From Humibacter albus DSM 18994 (GTDB lineage Bacteria > Actinomycetota > Actinomycetes > Actinomycetales > Microbacteriaceae): a DNA stretch of 64,000 nucleotides. Below the pieces are notes generated by a model that made no database searches, was not told where the DNA came from, and saw only the letters and a list, made by a program, of their open reading frames with translations. Position numbers and translations under genes: made by a program. Positions within the stretch are counted from its first letter, which is position 1. The number at the start of each line of letters is the position of its first letter. Below, piece by piece: positions 63,962-64,000 of the stretch. The stretch covers positions 62,001 through 126,000 of the forward strand of contig NZ_ATXT01000019.1 of assembly GCF_000421825.1 (NCBI RefSeq), given 5' to 3'.

Positions 63962-64000
63962 CAGATCTCCTCCCGTTGCCGCTTGAGATTGTGCGCGTTG
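63961..64000 (-). CDS. 3' end of an upstream gene, probably the partner sugar permease
   Basis: Only the last 12 codons are visible (NAHNLKRQREEI then TGA), a charged tail of the sort that ends MalF-type permeases. The stop overlaps the next ATG as TGATG. The identity is inferred from operon position. Confidence 0.6.
   Translation of the reverse strand, partial: NAHNLKRQREEI

Overview
The window is high-GC DNA with dense, short-spaced operons, Sec/Tat lipoproteins, an LAxTG-type surface anchor and a mycothiol-transferase-like DinB protein. Together these point to an actinobacterium, most likely a soil- or plant-associated member of the Microbacteriaceae (inference from gene content and composition; no rRNA or tRNA gene is visible). 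Most of the window is carbohydrate-utilisation DNA: four sugar-binding lipoproteins, three complete permease pairs plus pieces of two more importers at the edges, four LacI-type sensor regulators and several polysaccharide-degrading enzymes. No ABC ATPase gene is present, so the importers probably share an ATPase encoded elsewhere.

Layout. 1-855: edge of an LplB-type permease operon with its own promoter and operator. 1186-8945 (minus): binding protein, two permeases, ThuA, Gfo/Idh oxidoreductase and GH95 glycosidase, divergent from LacI regulator, xylA and xylB (9156-13240). 13330-18157 (minus): Gfo/Idh oxidoreductase, DUF993 aldolase-like protein, TIM-barrel isomerase and glycerate kinase, which look like one uncharacterised sugar catabolic route behind a LacI-type operator. 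18320-25124: UvrA-like paralogue, second ThuA-like protein, NAD(P)-binding protein/TetR pair and a solo AbiEi-like protein with a nuclease-like domain. Three copies of a complex 19-bp-unit palindromic repeat lie at the gene 3' ends here.

25428-36118: 2-hydroxyacid dehydrogenase, binding protein, two permeases and a DUF624 protein on the minus strand, divergent from heparinase II/III-like protein, a DeoR-HTH/LacI-sensor hybrid and a DUF2264 protein. 36425-54271: a polysaccharide locus with LacI regulator, one permease pair, a BNR beta-propeller protein, two paralogous Tat-exported binding lipoproteins, a second LacI regulator, a 1552-residue beta-helix enzyme with three chitin-binding-type modules, an esterase-like hydrolase and a GH106-like rhamnosidase. 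Operator sequences suggest two LacI regulons that divide these genes and share one permease pair. The enzymes are consistent with a rhamnose- and uronate-containing plant polysaccharide such as rhamnogalacturonan (inference).

54290-62913: DinB protein, Gly-rich LAATG-anchored surface protein, cystathionine gamma-synthase and beta-synthase (transsulfuration), DtxR-family regulator, MFS transporter and divergent GntR/FCD regulator with large inverted repeats between them. 62996-64000: edge of another sugar importer.
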